A model generated the notes under the pieces. It was not told the origin of the DNA, searched no databases, and was given only the letters and a program-made list of their open reading frames with translations. DNA of 64,000 nt from Pleurodeles waltl (lineage: Eukaryota; Chordata; Amphibia; Caudata; Salamandridae), in assembly GCF_031143425.1 (NCBI RefSeq), contig NC_090444.1, positions 57,655,533 through 57,719,532 of the forward strand. The letters run 5' to 3'. A program made the translations under genes and the position numbers. This document shows positions 23,709-35,769 of the stretch, piece by piece. Each line of letters begins with the position of its first letter. Position 1 is the first letter of the stretch.

Positions 23709-25975
23709 TGGGATCAAATCAAATCAAATCAGAAACATTTATAAAGCACGCTACTCACCCGTGAGGGTCTCAAGGCGCTGGGGGGAGGGGGTTACTGCTG
23801 CTCGAAGAGCCAGGTCTTGAGTTGCCTCCGGAATGCGAGGTGGTCCTGGGTGGTCCTGAGGTTGGTGGGGAGGGAATTCCATGTCTTGGCTGCTATGTAG
23901 GAGAAGGATTTCCCACCTGCCGTGGTGCGGCGGATGCGAGGGACGGTGGCGAGTGCGAGGTTGGCGGAGCGAAGTTGACGGGTGGGCGTGTAGAAACTGA
24001 GGCGACGGTTGAGGTATTCGGGTCCCTTGTTGTAGAGGGCTTTGTGTGCGTGGGTGAGGAGCCGGAAGGTGATCCTTTTGTTGACGGGAAGCCAGTGCAG
24101 GTGTCTCAGGTGGGCGGAGATGTGGCTGTTGAGGGGTATGTCGAGGACGAGGCGGGCGGAGGCGTTTTGTATTCGCTGCAGACGTTTCTGGAGTTTAGCG
24201 GTGGTTCCTGCGTATAGGGTCTTTCCGTAGTCCAGGCGGCTCGTGACGAGGGCGTGGGTCACAGTCTTTCTGGTGCTGACGGGGATCCAACGGAAGATCT
24301 TTCGGAGCATGCGGAGGGTGAGGAAGCAGGAAGATGATACGGCGTTGACTTGTTTGGTCATGGTGAGAAGTGGGTCCAGGATGAAACCAAGGTTGCGTGC
24401 GTGGTCTGAGGGGGTTGGTGCGGTGCCAAGGGCCGTGGGCCAGCAAGAGTCGTCCCAGGCGGATGGGATGTTTCCGAAGATGAGGACTTCTGTTTTGTCT
24501 GAGTTCAGTTTCAGACGGCTGAGTTTCATCCATTCTGTGACGTCTTTCATTCAATCTTGCAGGTTGGTCTTGGCGCTGGTGGGGTCCTTGGTGAGGGAGA
24601 GTATCAGCTGAGTGTCGTCGGCGTAGGAGGTGATGTTGATGTTGTGTTTGCATACGATATCGGCGAAGGGGCTCATGTAGACATTGAAGAGAGCCGGGCT
24701 GAGCGAGGAGCCTTTTGGGATGCCGCAGATGATCTCGGTGGGGTCTGAGCGGAACGGTGGGAGGTAGACTCTTTGGGAGCGGTTGGAGAGGAAAGAGGTG
24801 ATCCAGTCCACGGCCTGTCCTTGGATACCGGTGGAGCGGAGGCGGGATATTAGGGTTCGGTGGCAGACGGTGTTGAAGGCAGCCGAGAGGTCGAGGAGGA
24901 TGAGGGCGACTGTTTCTCTGTTGTCCATCAGAGTTCTGATGTCGTCTGTGACTGAGATGAGTGCGGTTTCTGTGCTGTGATTGGCTCGGAATCCGGACTG
25001 AGAGGGGTCGAGTAGGTTGTTGTCTTCAAGGAAGTTGGTAAGTTGCTTGTTGACGGTCTTCTCTATGACTTTGGCAGGGAAGGGGAGGAGCGAGATGGGG
25101 CTGAAGTTCTTCAGGTCGCTGGGGTCTGCCGTAGGTTTCTTCAGTAGGGCGTTGACTTCTGCGTGTTTCCAGCTGTCGGGAAGGTGGAGAAGCAAACGAG
25201 CTGTTGATGATGGTCTGGAGATGCGGGGCGATGATGTCGTCGGCTTTGTTGAAGATGAAGTGTGGGCAGAGGTCCGAGGGGGCACCGGAGTGGATGGAGT
25301 TCGTGGCAGCTTTGGTCTCTTCCTTGCTGATGTGAGTCCAGGCGTTGAGGGTGATGGCTGGGGTTGTAGGTTCTGTGGTGGTTGGCTGGGTCTGGTGTCC
25401 GAAGCTGTTGTGTTGGTCGGTGATCTTACGATGGAAGAAGGTGGCGAGGGAGTTGCAGAGGTCTTGTGAGGGCGTGATGGCATTGGCGTTGGCGTTAGGA
25501 TTGGAGAGCTCTTTGACAATGTTGAAGAGTTCTTTGCTGTTGTGAGTGTTCTTGTCCAGTCTGTCTGTGAAGGAAGTTCTTTTGGTGGCGCGGATCAGTT
25601 GGTGGTGTTCGCGGGTGGCATTTTTGAGGGCAGACATGTTTTTTGCGGTGTGGTCCTTGCGCCAGGCTTTCTCGAGGGTGCGGCAGTTTTTTTTTAGATT
25701 CCTTGAAGGTGTCTGTGAACCAAAGAGGTTTCCTGGTTTTGGTCTGTCTTGGGAGGCGTCTAATGGGTGCGAGGTTGTCCGCGCAGTTGGTGATCCAATG
25801 CGTGAGGCTGAGGGCTGCTTCCTTGGGGTCGATGGAGAAGGTGGGTTGGTTGTCGCTGAGAGTGGAGAGAAGCTGTTCCGTGGGGATTTTGTTCCAATGT
25901 CTGCATGGGATGGGTTTTGTGCGGAGGTGGATTCTCGCGTCGGAAGGTGAAGTGGACACATCTGTGGTCATGGGA
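23709..25975 (-). mobile_element. 5'-truncated LINE, CR1/L2-like
   Basis: The 3' end on the minus strand is a short GATTT microsatellite tail (23713-23731 as AAATC repeats on plus) after a short GC-rich 3' end, typical of CR1/L2-group LINEs that end in microsatellite rather than poly(A). The endonuclease domain is missing: the element starts just before a linker region near 25975, as expected from incomplete reverse transcription. The exact clade (CR1, L2 or Rex1) cannot be fixed by eye. Confidence 0.85.
23792..25975 (-). pseudogene. LINE ORF2 linker, reverse transcriptase and C-terminal domain
   Basis: The linker reads in two frames joined at a homopolymer near 25690. RT follows: SWKHAEVNALLKKP, PISLLPFPAKVIEK, LNNFL-type QSGFRANHSTETAL, ILLDLSAAFNTV (usually AAFDTV), GIPKGSSLSPALFN and SYADDTQL, so the YADD active site is intact. 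Then come the L2/CR1 C-terminal region (LHWLPVNKRITFRLLTHAHKAL) and the terminal motif (KTWNSLPTNLR) to the stop at 23792. Breaks: frameshifts near 25690 and 25190, and an in-frame TGA at 24551. The frame from about 25180 to 23792 has only this one stop, so the copy is fairly young. Confidence 0.9.
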
Positions 25976-27370
25976 TGAATACTTGCAAATAATCTAACCA
26001 CTGGCAATTACTATGGGTAGCATTTCAACTCATTGTTTTTGCCAAATGTGCCACTCTGGACTCAGGCCCATATATGCAAATCAGTACTGACCCTGTTCCT
26101 CAGGGAAACAATCGAACCAGAAAGTTGGTAATCTCATCCCTCCAGCCTGCAGCCTGCAGCCCACTGTGTTTTAGTTGTGAAATTTGAGATTCACATCCCC
26201 AAATCGTGCTTACTACGTTAAACCCCTGGCATTACCTTGCTTTTACAATGCTTCCCCTCTGGAAAAGGAAATTAATTTGGAAGTTGCTGTACCACTGGGT
26301 TGGCCATTCCTGGCCTTTCCCTAATCAAATGTGCACTTCTGAGAAGTAACACTTTAAAGAACACAGAATCAGAACTTAAAGAACCACACCATAAATGTAA
26401 ATCAAAAGTCCTATAAAAACATCTTTATATGTATGTCTTCCTAAAAAGATCACCCTTCTTCCTTCATCATCCATTATTGTTTATTGGTTTTCTGCAAAAG
26501 AAAAATAAATGATCCTTCTTTTTGCTAATTTACTAATTTGACAAACCGTAAAACCATTATTCTCATTTAATTGTAACCAACTCTCAAATAAACGAAAGGT
26601 AAATCTCCAACAAGGGACGGATGGAGGGGTAATGCTTGTCTCCTTGCTTTCAATAAAGTCATGATTCTCTATGCAGTGAAACATGTGAGAATCAACATTT
26701 TATGGCAAGGCTGTAGGCTAGTGGTATGCATATTCAAGGCCTTCCTTAGTACTACTCAAATCATGTTCTATTGATCTAAAATAAAACTTCCTTAACACAT
26801 TTGCATTCAACCAGCTATAGTAGCAGTTTATTCTTGCTTCATATTTTTGATACACCTTACCATGCCCACCTTTGGACAATTATCAAATCTTGAATAAAAA
26901 ACAGCATCAGCCAAAGTTCTCATCTTTTTCCAAATCTCAACCATAACCCCAATAAGTTGACATTTTTTAAAATTATTTTCCAATGCTCTATCTGAAACCC
27001 TCTAGAAGGAAACAGAACATAACAAAGTAGACAACTTGCACATTAACTCATTAATACCTGGTCTCCTCTCAAACAACTTAAAACTCAGATCCTCATACCG
27101 AAGAGAAACATATCTAGCTCATGATGGTCTTTTTAAATGTATTCCCAGCCCTCCATAAAAAATAATTTCACACCAAAACTTTGTGCATTGAGTATTGTGC
27201 TTTATCTAAAGCTGTGAATGTCTTCACACACATTCCTGGAGACTTAAACATACCTTCCCCAAATAACAACCATTGGCCCCCTCACTAGACTCTTTTTGGG
27301 AATAATGAGCATTAATACTCCTTTGTGCCTTCTACAATTAGGCCTGCATTAGCATTTCCCAAAACACATA
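25976..27370. other. AT-rich sequence without a recognisable gene
   Basis: No domain seen. It may belong to the same unidentified degenerate element as 27551-28317, because both read like AT-rich, once-coding DNA on the minus strand. Confidence 0.35.
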
Positions 27371-27550
27371 GGGGGTTATTACAACTTTGGAGGAGGTGTT
27401 AATCCGTCCCAAATGTGACGGATATACCACCAGCCGTATTACGAGTTCCATAGGATATAATGGACTCATAATACGGCTGGTGGTATATCCGTCACTTTAC
27501 CGTCACTTTTGGGACGGATTAGCACCTCCTCCAAAGTTGTAATAACCCCC
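27371..27550. mobile_element. Foldback MITE, Harbinger-type, TSD ATA
   Basis: 180 bp. It starts GGGGGTTATTACAACTTTGG, ends with the reverse complement, and is flanked by ATA on both sides (27368-27370, 27551-27553). The two halves pair over most of their length, giving one long hairpin. The termini resemble those of H2 (GGGGTCATTACAA). Confidence 0.9.
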
Positions 27551-28317
27551 ATAGTCTGTGGACACCAACCTCTGAACAAATACATGTCTAAGTCAGTCCC
27601 TTTAAGGCAGGGCTCTTCTAACACACCAAACATTCTTGACAGTAGACAGGGAATGTCCAAAAGCTTATCTGCAAACTGTTTTAATGATCTTTCTAAACCC
27701 TTCCTGGGACCTATTCCTATCTTAAACATATATGTTAGCAATGCTGGGTCCAAGATACAAGTAATGGACTTTCATCCCTAACAATACTCCTTTCCTCATT
27801 TTAGAGAGTTCCTCTTCTCCTGAATTGCATATATTTCACTGCATGCCCAAGAGGCTACCAATTTGACCCCCTAGAATGTCTGATATCCTTAGGGTTAAAT
27901 TGTTTTACACAAACATTCTAATTGCTGATCTCTGAGCGTTATTTTTATTTGCAACACTGCCTCCAAACTCTCCATCTTTATAGTTTAGATCTAAAATATA
28001 CTCAACCATCCGCATTCTATCCACAGGTTGCGCCATAGTATTCCATTGCACCTCCTCATTTGCAGAATATCGTGCCCACCTTTCGTGTCACTCTGAATGT
28101 CCATTCTATGCGAGCCTCTTTGGACTCCCATCCTGTCAGACACATTGTCCAAATGCCTTGTCTTTTTTGTGCATTTCCCTCCTGGGACTCGGTTCATGCT
28201 TTCTTCCTCTTCAGAAATAAAGTAATATTCCTCCTCATCATCATTAATACAAATGTTCCTGTCTTTCACAACAGACTGTCCGTTCACTTCTACAGCTCCA
28301 TTTAAGTGCTGTGTCAA
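27466..28317 (-). pseudogene. Unrecognised degenerate coding-like region
   Basis: Two open segments on the minus strand, 28317-27991 and 27753-27466, the latter running into the MITE. The first is about 108 residues and has a strongly acidic run (NDDEEEYYFISEEEE) followed by a basic part (KCTKKTRHLD). The second has ordinary globular-looking composition (RKGLERSLKQFADKLLDIP). I do not recognise the family. A gag-like or ORF1-like remnant of an unidentified retroelement is possible, but that is a guess. Confidence 0.25.
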
Positions 28318-28439
28318 AACATCCTTCGCTGCCAGGCCTTTTCCCCCTCCTGTGCTGAGCCTTTTTTTGGCTATTTGGGGCAGTTCGCGCTTAGGCCTTC
28401 ATAACATTTTGTCTACATTAGCTACCCATGCCAAATTTG

Positions 28440-31085
28440 TTTCCTTTCTTTCCAACATCCGTGGGATTCTAGAGGTACCCAGAGTTTGTGGGTAACCCTG
28501 GAGGACACCAAGAAATTAGCAAAATACAGCACAAATTAATTTTGATTTTTGAAAACAAAGTGGGAAAAAAGGGCTGCAGAAGAAGGCCTGCAATTTTTTT
28601 CCCTGAAAATGGCATTAACACAGGGTTTGTGGTTCTAAAATCACCATCTTACTAGCTTTCAGGAACAGGCAGACTTGAATCAAAATCAACACAATTTTGG
28701 CATCTTACTGGGACATACCCCATTTTTACAATTTTGTGTGCTTTTAGCCTCCTTCCAGTTAGTGACAGAAATGGGTATGAAACCAATGCTGGATCGCGGA
28801 GAGCTAAACATTTCTAAAAAGTAGACAAAGTAGACACAATTCTAAATTCAGCAACTGGTCATTTGTGTAGAACCTTACAATTGGGAGGAAAAAATGTAGA
28901 GAAAGACAAGGGGCAATAACACTTGTTCTGCTATTCTGTGTGCCCCCAAGTCTCCCTATACAAATGGTACCTCACTTGCATGGGTAGGACTAACGCTCCG
29001 ACAGGAAGCGCAACATGGACACATCACATTTTTACATTGAAAACTGATGTCTTTTTTGGAACGTGCCTAGCCGTGGATTTTGATCTCTAGCTCAGCCGGC
29101 ATCTAGGGAAACATACCAAACCTGTGCATATTTAAAAACTAGACATCTAGGAGAATCCAGGATGGGGTGACTTGTGGGGCTCTCACCAGGTTCTGTTTCC
29201 CAGAATCCTTTGCAAACCTCAAAATGTGGCCCAAAAAACAAATTTTCCTCCCATTTCGGTGACAGAAAGTTCTGGAATCTGAGAGGAGCCGCAAATTTCC
29301 TTCTACCTAGCGTTCCCCCAAGTCTTCCGATAAAAATGGTACCTCACTTATGTGGGTAGGCCTAGCACCCATGACAGGAAATGGCCCAAAACACAACGTG
29401 GACACATCACATTTTCCCAAAGAAAACAGAGCTGTTTTTTGCAAAGTGCCTAGCTGTGGATTTTGGCCTCTAGCTCTGCCAACACCAAGGGAAACCTACC
29501 AAACCTGTGCATTTTTCAAAACTAGACACCTAGGGTAATCTAAGATGGGGTTACTTGTGGGGCTCTCACCAGGTTCTGCTACCCAGAATCCTTTGCAAAC
29601 CTCAAAATGTGACCCAAAAAACACTTTTTCCTCACATTTCGGTGACAGAAAGTTTTGGAATCTGAGAGGAGCCACAAATTTCCTTCTACCCAGTGTTCCC
29701 CAAAGTCTTCCGATAAAAATGGTACCTCAGTTATGTGGGTAGGCCTAGCGCCTATGACAGGAAATGCCCCAAAACACAACATGGACACATCACATTTTCC
29801 CAAAGAAAACAGAGCTGTTATTGCACAAAGTGCCAAGCTGTGTATTTTGGCCTCTAGCTCAGTCATCATCTAGGCAAACCTACCAAACCTGTGCATTTTT
29901 GAAAACTAGACACCTAGGGAAATACAGGTTGGGGTGACTTGTGGGGCTCTCACCAGGTTCTGTTACCCAGAATCCTTTGCAAACCGTAAAAGGTGGCCAA
30001 AAAACACTTTTCCTCACATTTTGGTGACAGAAAGTTCTGGACTCTGAAAGGAGCCACAAATTTATTTCCCACCCTGCATTCACCCAAGTCTCCCGATATA
30101 AATGGTACCTTACTTGTGTTGGTAGGCCTAGTTCCCGCGAAAGGAAATGCACCAAAACACTATCTGGACACATCAAAATTATCAAATACAAAAGCACCTG
30201 TTTTGCAGTGGGTCACCTGCGTTTTTTGTCCTGAGCTCAGCAGCCATACAGGGAAACCTGTCAAACCCAGACATTTCTGAAAACTAGACACCCAAGGGAG
30301 TCCAGGAAGGTGTGACCTGCGTGGATCCCCCAGTGTTTTCTTGCCAGAATACTCAGCAAACCTCAAATTTTGCTACAAAATCTAATTTTTCTCACCTTTC
30401 TCTGTGGGATCACTGCACCGGGACAAATTTCCTACCACCCAACGTTTCCCACAGTCTCCCAGTAAAATAGATATCTCACTTGTTTAGATAAGCCACGTTC
30501 CTGTGACAGGGAAGAGCCACAAACATATCAAAATTGAGGGGGAACCAAAGCAGTTCCAAAAGGACAGTTTTAAAAAAAAAACATTTTTAAGCTCACAAGT
30601 GGGACAGAATTTGTATTGGTATAGATGAGACAATGCTGGGTGGTAGGAATTGTGTGGATTCATGCAGATTACAGAAGGTTCCATCACAAAAATGTGGAAA
30701 AAATGTGCAATTTCCAGCAAAGTTGGAGGTTTGCAGGGCATTTTGGGTAAGAAAATGGTATGGGGTGCATGTGAAGCACACCACCCTGGACTCACCCAGA
30801 TGTTTAATTCTCAGATGCGTCTAAGTGTTGTAGATTTTTCTACATGGCAGCATCCCAAAGTCCAAAAAGTGTAGCCCTCACCATTCCAAGTGGGACGATT
30901 TTGAGAGTTAGCCAAGCTCTCATGGCCCAAATGTAAAACTAAAACCCAAAATAATCAAATGTCCTCTTGGCAGATCTGCCCAAATGGCCTAGAGTTAATT
31001 TTGTCCCCTCGGGAATGACCCTTGCCTAAGAGGTCTCTCCCCACATATAAAAATATAAACACAAACAAACAAAAAAAATACCTAT
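28440..31085. repeat. Large unclassified repeat unit, left part (split by H2)
   Basis: Contains the 383-bp tandem array and ends in a purine-rich, ACAAAC-repeating stretch just before H2. A similar motif (GACCCTTGCCTAAG/GGCCCTTGTCCAAG, then an A-rich run) recurs on the right of H2 at about 39490-39540, so both flanks look like one repeat family. No coding domain was seen. Confidence 0.6.
28930..30480. repeat. Tandem array, about 383-bp units, four copies
   Basis: The landmark CTTGTGGGGCTCTCACC recurs at 29171, 29554 and 29938, and in diverged form at about 30317: spacings 383, 384 and 379. The middle two units are very alike and the outer ones more diverged. The open frames in the array are not conserved as protein. 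Confidence 0.85.
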
Positions 31086-31960
31086 GGGGTCATTACAACA
31101 CTGGCGGATGGTGTTAAAGCTGCTGTATTACCGCAAACAGGCCGGTGGATAAAAAAAGGGAATTATGACCGTGGCGGAAACCGCCAACATAGACAGCCAC
31201 TTTAACACTCCGACCGCCACGGCGGTACAGACAAGCAGCACGGTGGTCACCGCCAACAGACAGGTAGGAGACAAAGTACCGCCCACAGTATCACAACCTA
31301 CCAATCCGCCACCTTTTCCGGGGCGGATTCACCGTGGATAAAAACACGGCAGAAACAGCTTTTGCAATGGAAAAACGCTCACCTTAACACACTCCACGAG
31401 GAAGGAGGGCACCATGGAGCCCGAACTCCAAATACTCCCTGCGCTTGTCTTCCTGCTCCTCTATGAACATCAGCAATGGCGGTGCCGAAGACAACGGTGA
31501 GTACTGCACCTATGACATAGGGGAGGGTGGAGGCAAAAGTCAGGGACACCCCCACGCAACACCCACAACCCCACTCCGAACCTCACCCACTACAACACAC
31601 ACACCAATGCATATCCAAACATCACAGTAACAACCCACAACCCCCCCGGAAGAATGCAAAGACAAAAGCGAATCAGTATAACTATTGTAATGAATAAAAA
31701 TACAGTAAGCTCATATATACAGAAATATATACACATTCCAAATATATACATCACAATTAGTAGTGCAGGTATGCACAATTCAATGTCCGTGGACCACTGG
31801 GCCCAAAATGCATGGGCGAGGCCCACACACGATACCTGTCACACTGCAGGGGCATCAGATAGAAATACAACAGGCACCTCAGGAGGAAGGGAAGGGGGGG
31901 CACCTCAGCCGGATGAGTGCAAAGCCAGATCCACGACGGGGCTCCATGCCCATTGATGTA

Positions 31961-32185
31961 TCCTGGGGAGTGCAAAGCCACAGTCTCTCAAGTATCTACA
32001 GTGGGTGGGTTGCCCACTGTACCATCCTGGGGAGTGCAAAGCCACAGTCTCACAAGTCTCTACAGTGGGTGGTTTGCCCACTGATCAATCCTGGGGAGTG
32101 CAAAGCCACAGTCTCTCAAGTCTCTACAGTGGGTGGTTTGCCCACTGTACCATCCTGGGGAGTGCAAAGCCACAGTCTCTCAGGT
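31961..32185. repeat. 64-bp minisatellite in H2
   Basis: TCCTGGGGAGTGCAAAGCC recurs at 31961, 32025, 32089 and 32153, giving 64-bp spacing and three and a half copies with few differences. Confidence 0.9.
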
Positions 32186-32379
32186 GGTTAACAGTCTCCA
32201 CTGGTTCTGGAGGGGGATTGGTGCCCAGAGTGCTTCATCCTGTGAAGGATTCAGTTAGTGGATGCAGTTCCCCACTGGTTCTGGAGGGGGACTGGTGCCC
32301 AAAGTGCATCACGCTCCTTGTGACGGTCCCAGTTCCGTCACTGTCCCAGCCGCACATGGGCTAATGATGCTTGAGTTGG

Positions 32380-32660
32380 CGGTGCTTGCCCTGTTCAGTG
32401 GTGCTTGCCATGGCAGTCTTTGCCCTGTTCAGCGGTGCTTGACTTTGTCGTTTCTGACCTGTTCAGCGGTGCTTGCCCTGTTCAGCGGTGCTTGCCATCG
32501 CGGTCTTTTCCCTGTTCAGCGGTGCTTGCCATGGAGGTCTTTGCCCTGTTCAGCGGTGCTTGACTTTGCAGTTTCTGACCTGTTCAGTGGTGCTTGCCCT
32601 GTTCAGCGGTGCTTGCCATGGCGGTCTTTGCCCTGTTCAGCGGTGCTTGACTTTGCTGTC
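32380..32660. repeat. CTGTTCAGCGGTGCTTG minisatellite in H2
   Basis: The 17-nt core CTGTTCAGCGGTGCTTG recurs about nine times, separated by one of a few short spacers, which gives higher-order units. Probably non-coding. Confidence 0.85.
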
Positions 32661-33289
32661 TGTCACCTGTGCAGCAGTGTGTGGCATGACGGTCCCTCAG
32701 TGCCCAGCGGGCTGTGGGTGCCGGGGCCCTCCAGGGCACTGACGCTGGTGGTGGTCTCCGGACCAGTGACCATAGTGCTGCCCTCCAGGGCACTGACTCT
32801 GGCGGTGGTCTCCGGACCAGTGACGATAGTGCTGCCCTCCAGGGCATTGACTCTGGCGGTGGTCTCCGGACCAGTGACGATAGTGCTGCCCTCCAGGGCA
32901 CTGACTCTGGTGGTGGTCTCCAGACCAGTGGCGATAGTGCTGCCCTCCAGGGCACTGACTCTGGCGGTGGTCTCCAGACCAGTGACGATGAGGCTGGCGG
33001 TGGCGTCCTGGCCAGCGGGGAGGATGGCGGCCTTCTCCGCCCTGCTGCTCTTACCAGACTTTGGAGACTTCTTCTGCCCCTTCACCACCTTGGGAGGGGT
33101 CACAGCTGACTCGACACTCCCCCCGGGACCCTTGTGGGCGGCTTTGCCGGCAGGAGTCTTCACCCTCTCCCGTCGGGCACTGTCCAACTTCTGGTGCTTT
33201 TCAGGGGGTGGACTGGCAGTGCTTTGGCTCCGTGTCACACTGGCTGCCCTAGTGGCCGGTGCACTCCACATACCTCTAACACGCACCAC
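32660..33289 (-). pseudogene. Basic ORF with 18-residue tandem repeats, H2
   Basis: An open minus-strand frame of about 208 codons. The N-terminal part is rich in K, R, S and P (KSPKSGKSSRAEKAAIL), like a nuclear low-complexity region. The C-terminal half is a tandem repeat of 18 residues around TARVSALEG, encoded by five 54-bp DNA units (32726-32995). It may be the C-terminal extension of the Myb-like gene just upstream (33329-35341) after frameshifts, or a separate gene. Confidence 0.45.
32726..32995. repeat. 54-bp minisatellite in H2, five units
   Basis: GCCCTCCAGGGCA recurs at 32726, 32780, 32834, 32888 and 32942, exactly 54 bp apart. The length is a multiple of three, so the minus-strand frame stays open through all units. 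Confidence 0.92.
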
Positions 33290-33328
33290 TGGTACCAGAC
33301 TTTTTTGGCTGAGGTGCTAGTACGGGAC

Positions 33329-35341
33329 CTATGAATTGGAGGGGTGGGGGTGGTGGGACAGAGGTCGAGGTTGCTCAGGAAAAGTTTCAGACAAACACTG
33401 GGACGGGTAGCTGGAGGGGGTCTGGGAGTGGAGGAAGAGGAGGTGGTTGTAGGGAGAGGACACAGGGGACGTGTAAATGGTAGTGGGGGTGGTAAATGCA
33501 GGTGAGCGGGGTGTGGTGCTGGGTGTTCTGGTGCAAGTCCTAGTGGCTGTAGTGGTAGTGCATGCAGGTGAGAGTGTAGACGACACTGGGAGGGAGGAGT
33601 GAGACAACGAGGAGGGGGACACAGTGGAGGCAGTAGATGTTGCTGTGTCTGTATGTGGGTGATGCTTGTGTGAGTGCCCGTGGGATGTGTGGTGCCTATG
33701 TTTGCCTGAGCTGCCCTTGTGTGTTGAGGTGTGTGCAGGCTGGTCTGATGGTGTGCTTGGGATAGGCTGGGGTACAGGGGATTGGGTTTGGGTGGAGGAA
33801 ATTGGAGGGGGGAGGCGAGACACAGGGACAATGGCTGCCATCAGTGCTGAGGCCAGAGATTGCAGGGTTCCATGATGGGCAGCCTGACCAGAATGAATGC
33901 CCTCCAGGAATGCATTAGTGTGTTGCAACTCCCTTTTTACACCCTGGATGGCATTCACAATGGTAGACTGCCCAACAGTGAGTGACCTGAGGAGGTCAAT
34001 GGCCAACTCACTGAGGGCAGCAGGGGTGACAGGGGCAGGGGTTCAGGTGCCTGGGGCAAAGGTGATGCCCACCCTCCTGGATGAGCGGGAACGGAGCAAA
34101 GGCTGAGGGGCGGCTGGGGGGGCGGTGCTGGTAGGGGTGTGGCGGTGCTGGTAGGGGGGCGGCAGCTGTACCTGTAGAAGTTGGGGGCACAGATGGTACC
34201 GCCACCACAAGGGAGCTCCCATCGGAGGACGAGTCCGTGTCGCTGTTTGCTGATCCAGTGACCGACGTGAAGCTCCCCTCGCCCTGCATCCCACTGGTGT
34301 TTTCTGTGTCTGTGGTGTGGCCCTCAATGGCCATGTGGGATGCAGCCCCCTCGTGCTCCGGTGCCACTGTACCTCCGCCTGATGATGCTGATGCACAAAA
34401 GAACAGGGAGAGCACAAAAAGGGGTGGGGAAACAGAAGAAAGACAGGTTTAGTGCATGGCTTACCGCTACCGTTGGTGGACAATACAGACACAGCAGCCC
34501 ACTGCACTACGCCTCTACAGATGCAGTTCCTGGGATATGGCCTACATGGCTATGAGTGTCATCTACCCACATAGATGACACAGGGGCATGTATACTTGTA
34601 CTTGGCACTCTACAGAGGTAGGGCGGAGTGGCACATGACCTGGATTCCGGAGGGGCCTAGCCTACGGAACTTGCCGTGGCCTAGGGAAACCCACAGCCCT
34701 CCTCCCCCACCCAGACCCCTCCACTGCGTGCAAAGTCATGAGAATGTGAATGTACTCACCCCCTTGTGTCAGCTGGGATGCCCTCATGCGCCCATCCAAC
34801 TCAGGGTAGGCCACCGCCAGGATCCGGAACATCAGGGGGGTCATGGTTCTACGGGCACCCCTCCCACGTTGGGAGGCCATCCCCAGCTGAGCCTCCGCCA
34901 TCTTCTTGCTCCAGCGGCGAATGTCCTCCCATCTTTTACGGCAGTCGGTGCTCCGTCTCTGGTGGACCCCCAGGGTCCGGACGTCCTTGGCGATGGCACA
35001 CCAAATATCCTTCTTCTGGTGGTCGCTGACCTACATGACATGTACAGGGGAAGAAGAGAAGTCATTAGCAACAGCACCGTCGAAGTGAGTGGCCCACATC
35101 CCTGCCCTTGTCATGTGGCACATGCAATCACACTTCTACATGCTCTCAGGACTCTGCCCCCTTCCTACTGACATCCAGCCCTCTCCACCCAGGCATAGCC
35201 CATACAACGTGCTCCCTGTGTACTTTCCAGTTGGTCTGGATGACCATAGAGTAGCGTGTACTGGGGGAGGACCCCGTCCACGAGCCTCTCCAACTCCTGT
35301 GCAGTGAAGGCAGGGGCCCTTTCCCCAGGAGCACCAGCCAT
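33329..35341 (-). pseudogene. Myb/SANT-like gene 1 of H2
   Basis: Exon 1 starts at the ATG at 35339-35341 and reads FTAQELERLVDGVLPQY. Exon 2, 35030-34760 (acceptor TGTAG, donor GTGAGTACA), continues the Myb-like fold: KKDIWCAIAKDVRTLG, then STDCRKRWEDIRRWSKK. It then has a basic stretch (RGRGARRTM) and a helix. Exon 3 starts at about 34378 with an acidic, T/S-rich region, then a P-rich linker. After a frameshift near 34007 comes a helical segment (LLRSLTVGQSTIVNAIQGVKRE), then a long H/T/S/P-rich tail. The exon 1 donor is not canonical in this copy. The likely role is DNA binding at transposon ends. Confidence 0.7.
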
Positions 35342-35769
35342 TGTCTCTTCCAGACCGAGGTCACAGCAGCACTTGCAGTGTAGGTCCTCTCCTGTCGAAG
35401 ATCAGGTATCGAGTGATTGAACATCTAGAAATTGGCGGTCACGTCCGCGGCGGTGACGTCCACGGCGGTGCGTATCATCACCGCCGGCGCACTTTGTCAT
35501 TGGCTCCTGGGACCCATAGGGTCCAATGTTAACCAATGCAGCATTGCGCTGCAGTCTTTGACCGCCTACCGCGACGGTGTACAACGCCAGCGCAGTTACC
35601 CCACATCCCATTGTCCCACTTTAGAGGTCAGGCAGCCGCCATTTCAGGGGCCCACATGGCTTCATTTACAACTGCGTCACACATACCTAGGCCTACACGC
35701 AACACACATACATGAAGGATATTGTATTTAGTGTTGTGTTCTGTGTAGCTGTGGGTACATACCTCTGAG

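Noticed and set aside
28930..30480. Possible CRISPR-like repeat array
   Set aside because: Units are about 383 bp without spacers, and the context is eukaryotic.
32262..33320. A 352-codon open frame on plus
   Set aside because: It runs opposite the H2 ORFs across three minisatellites, has no domain, and is open only because of the repeat unit lengths.
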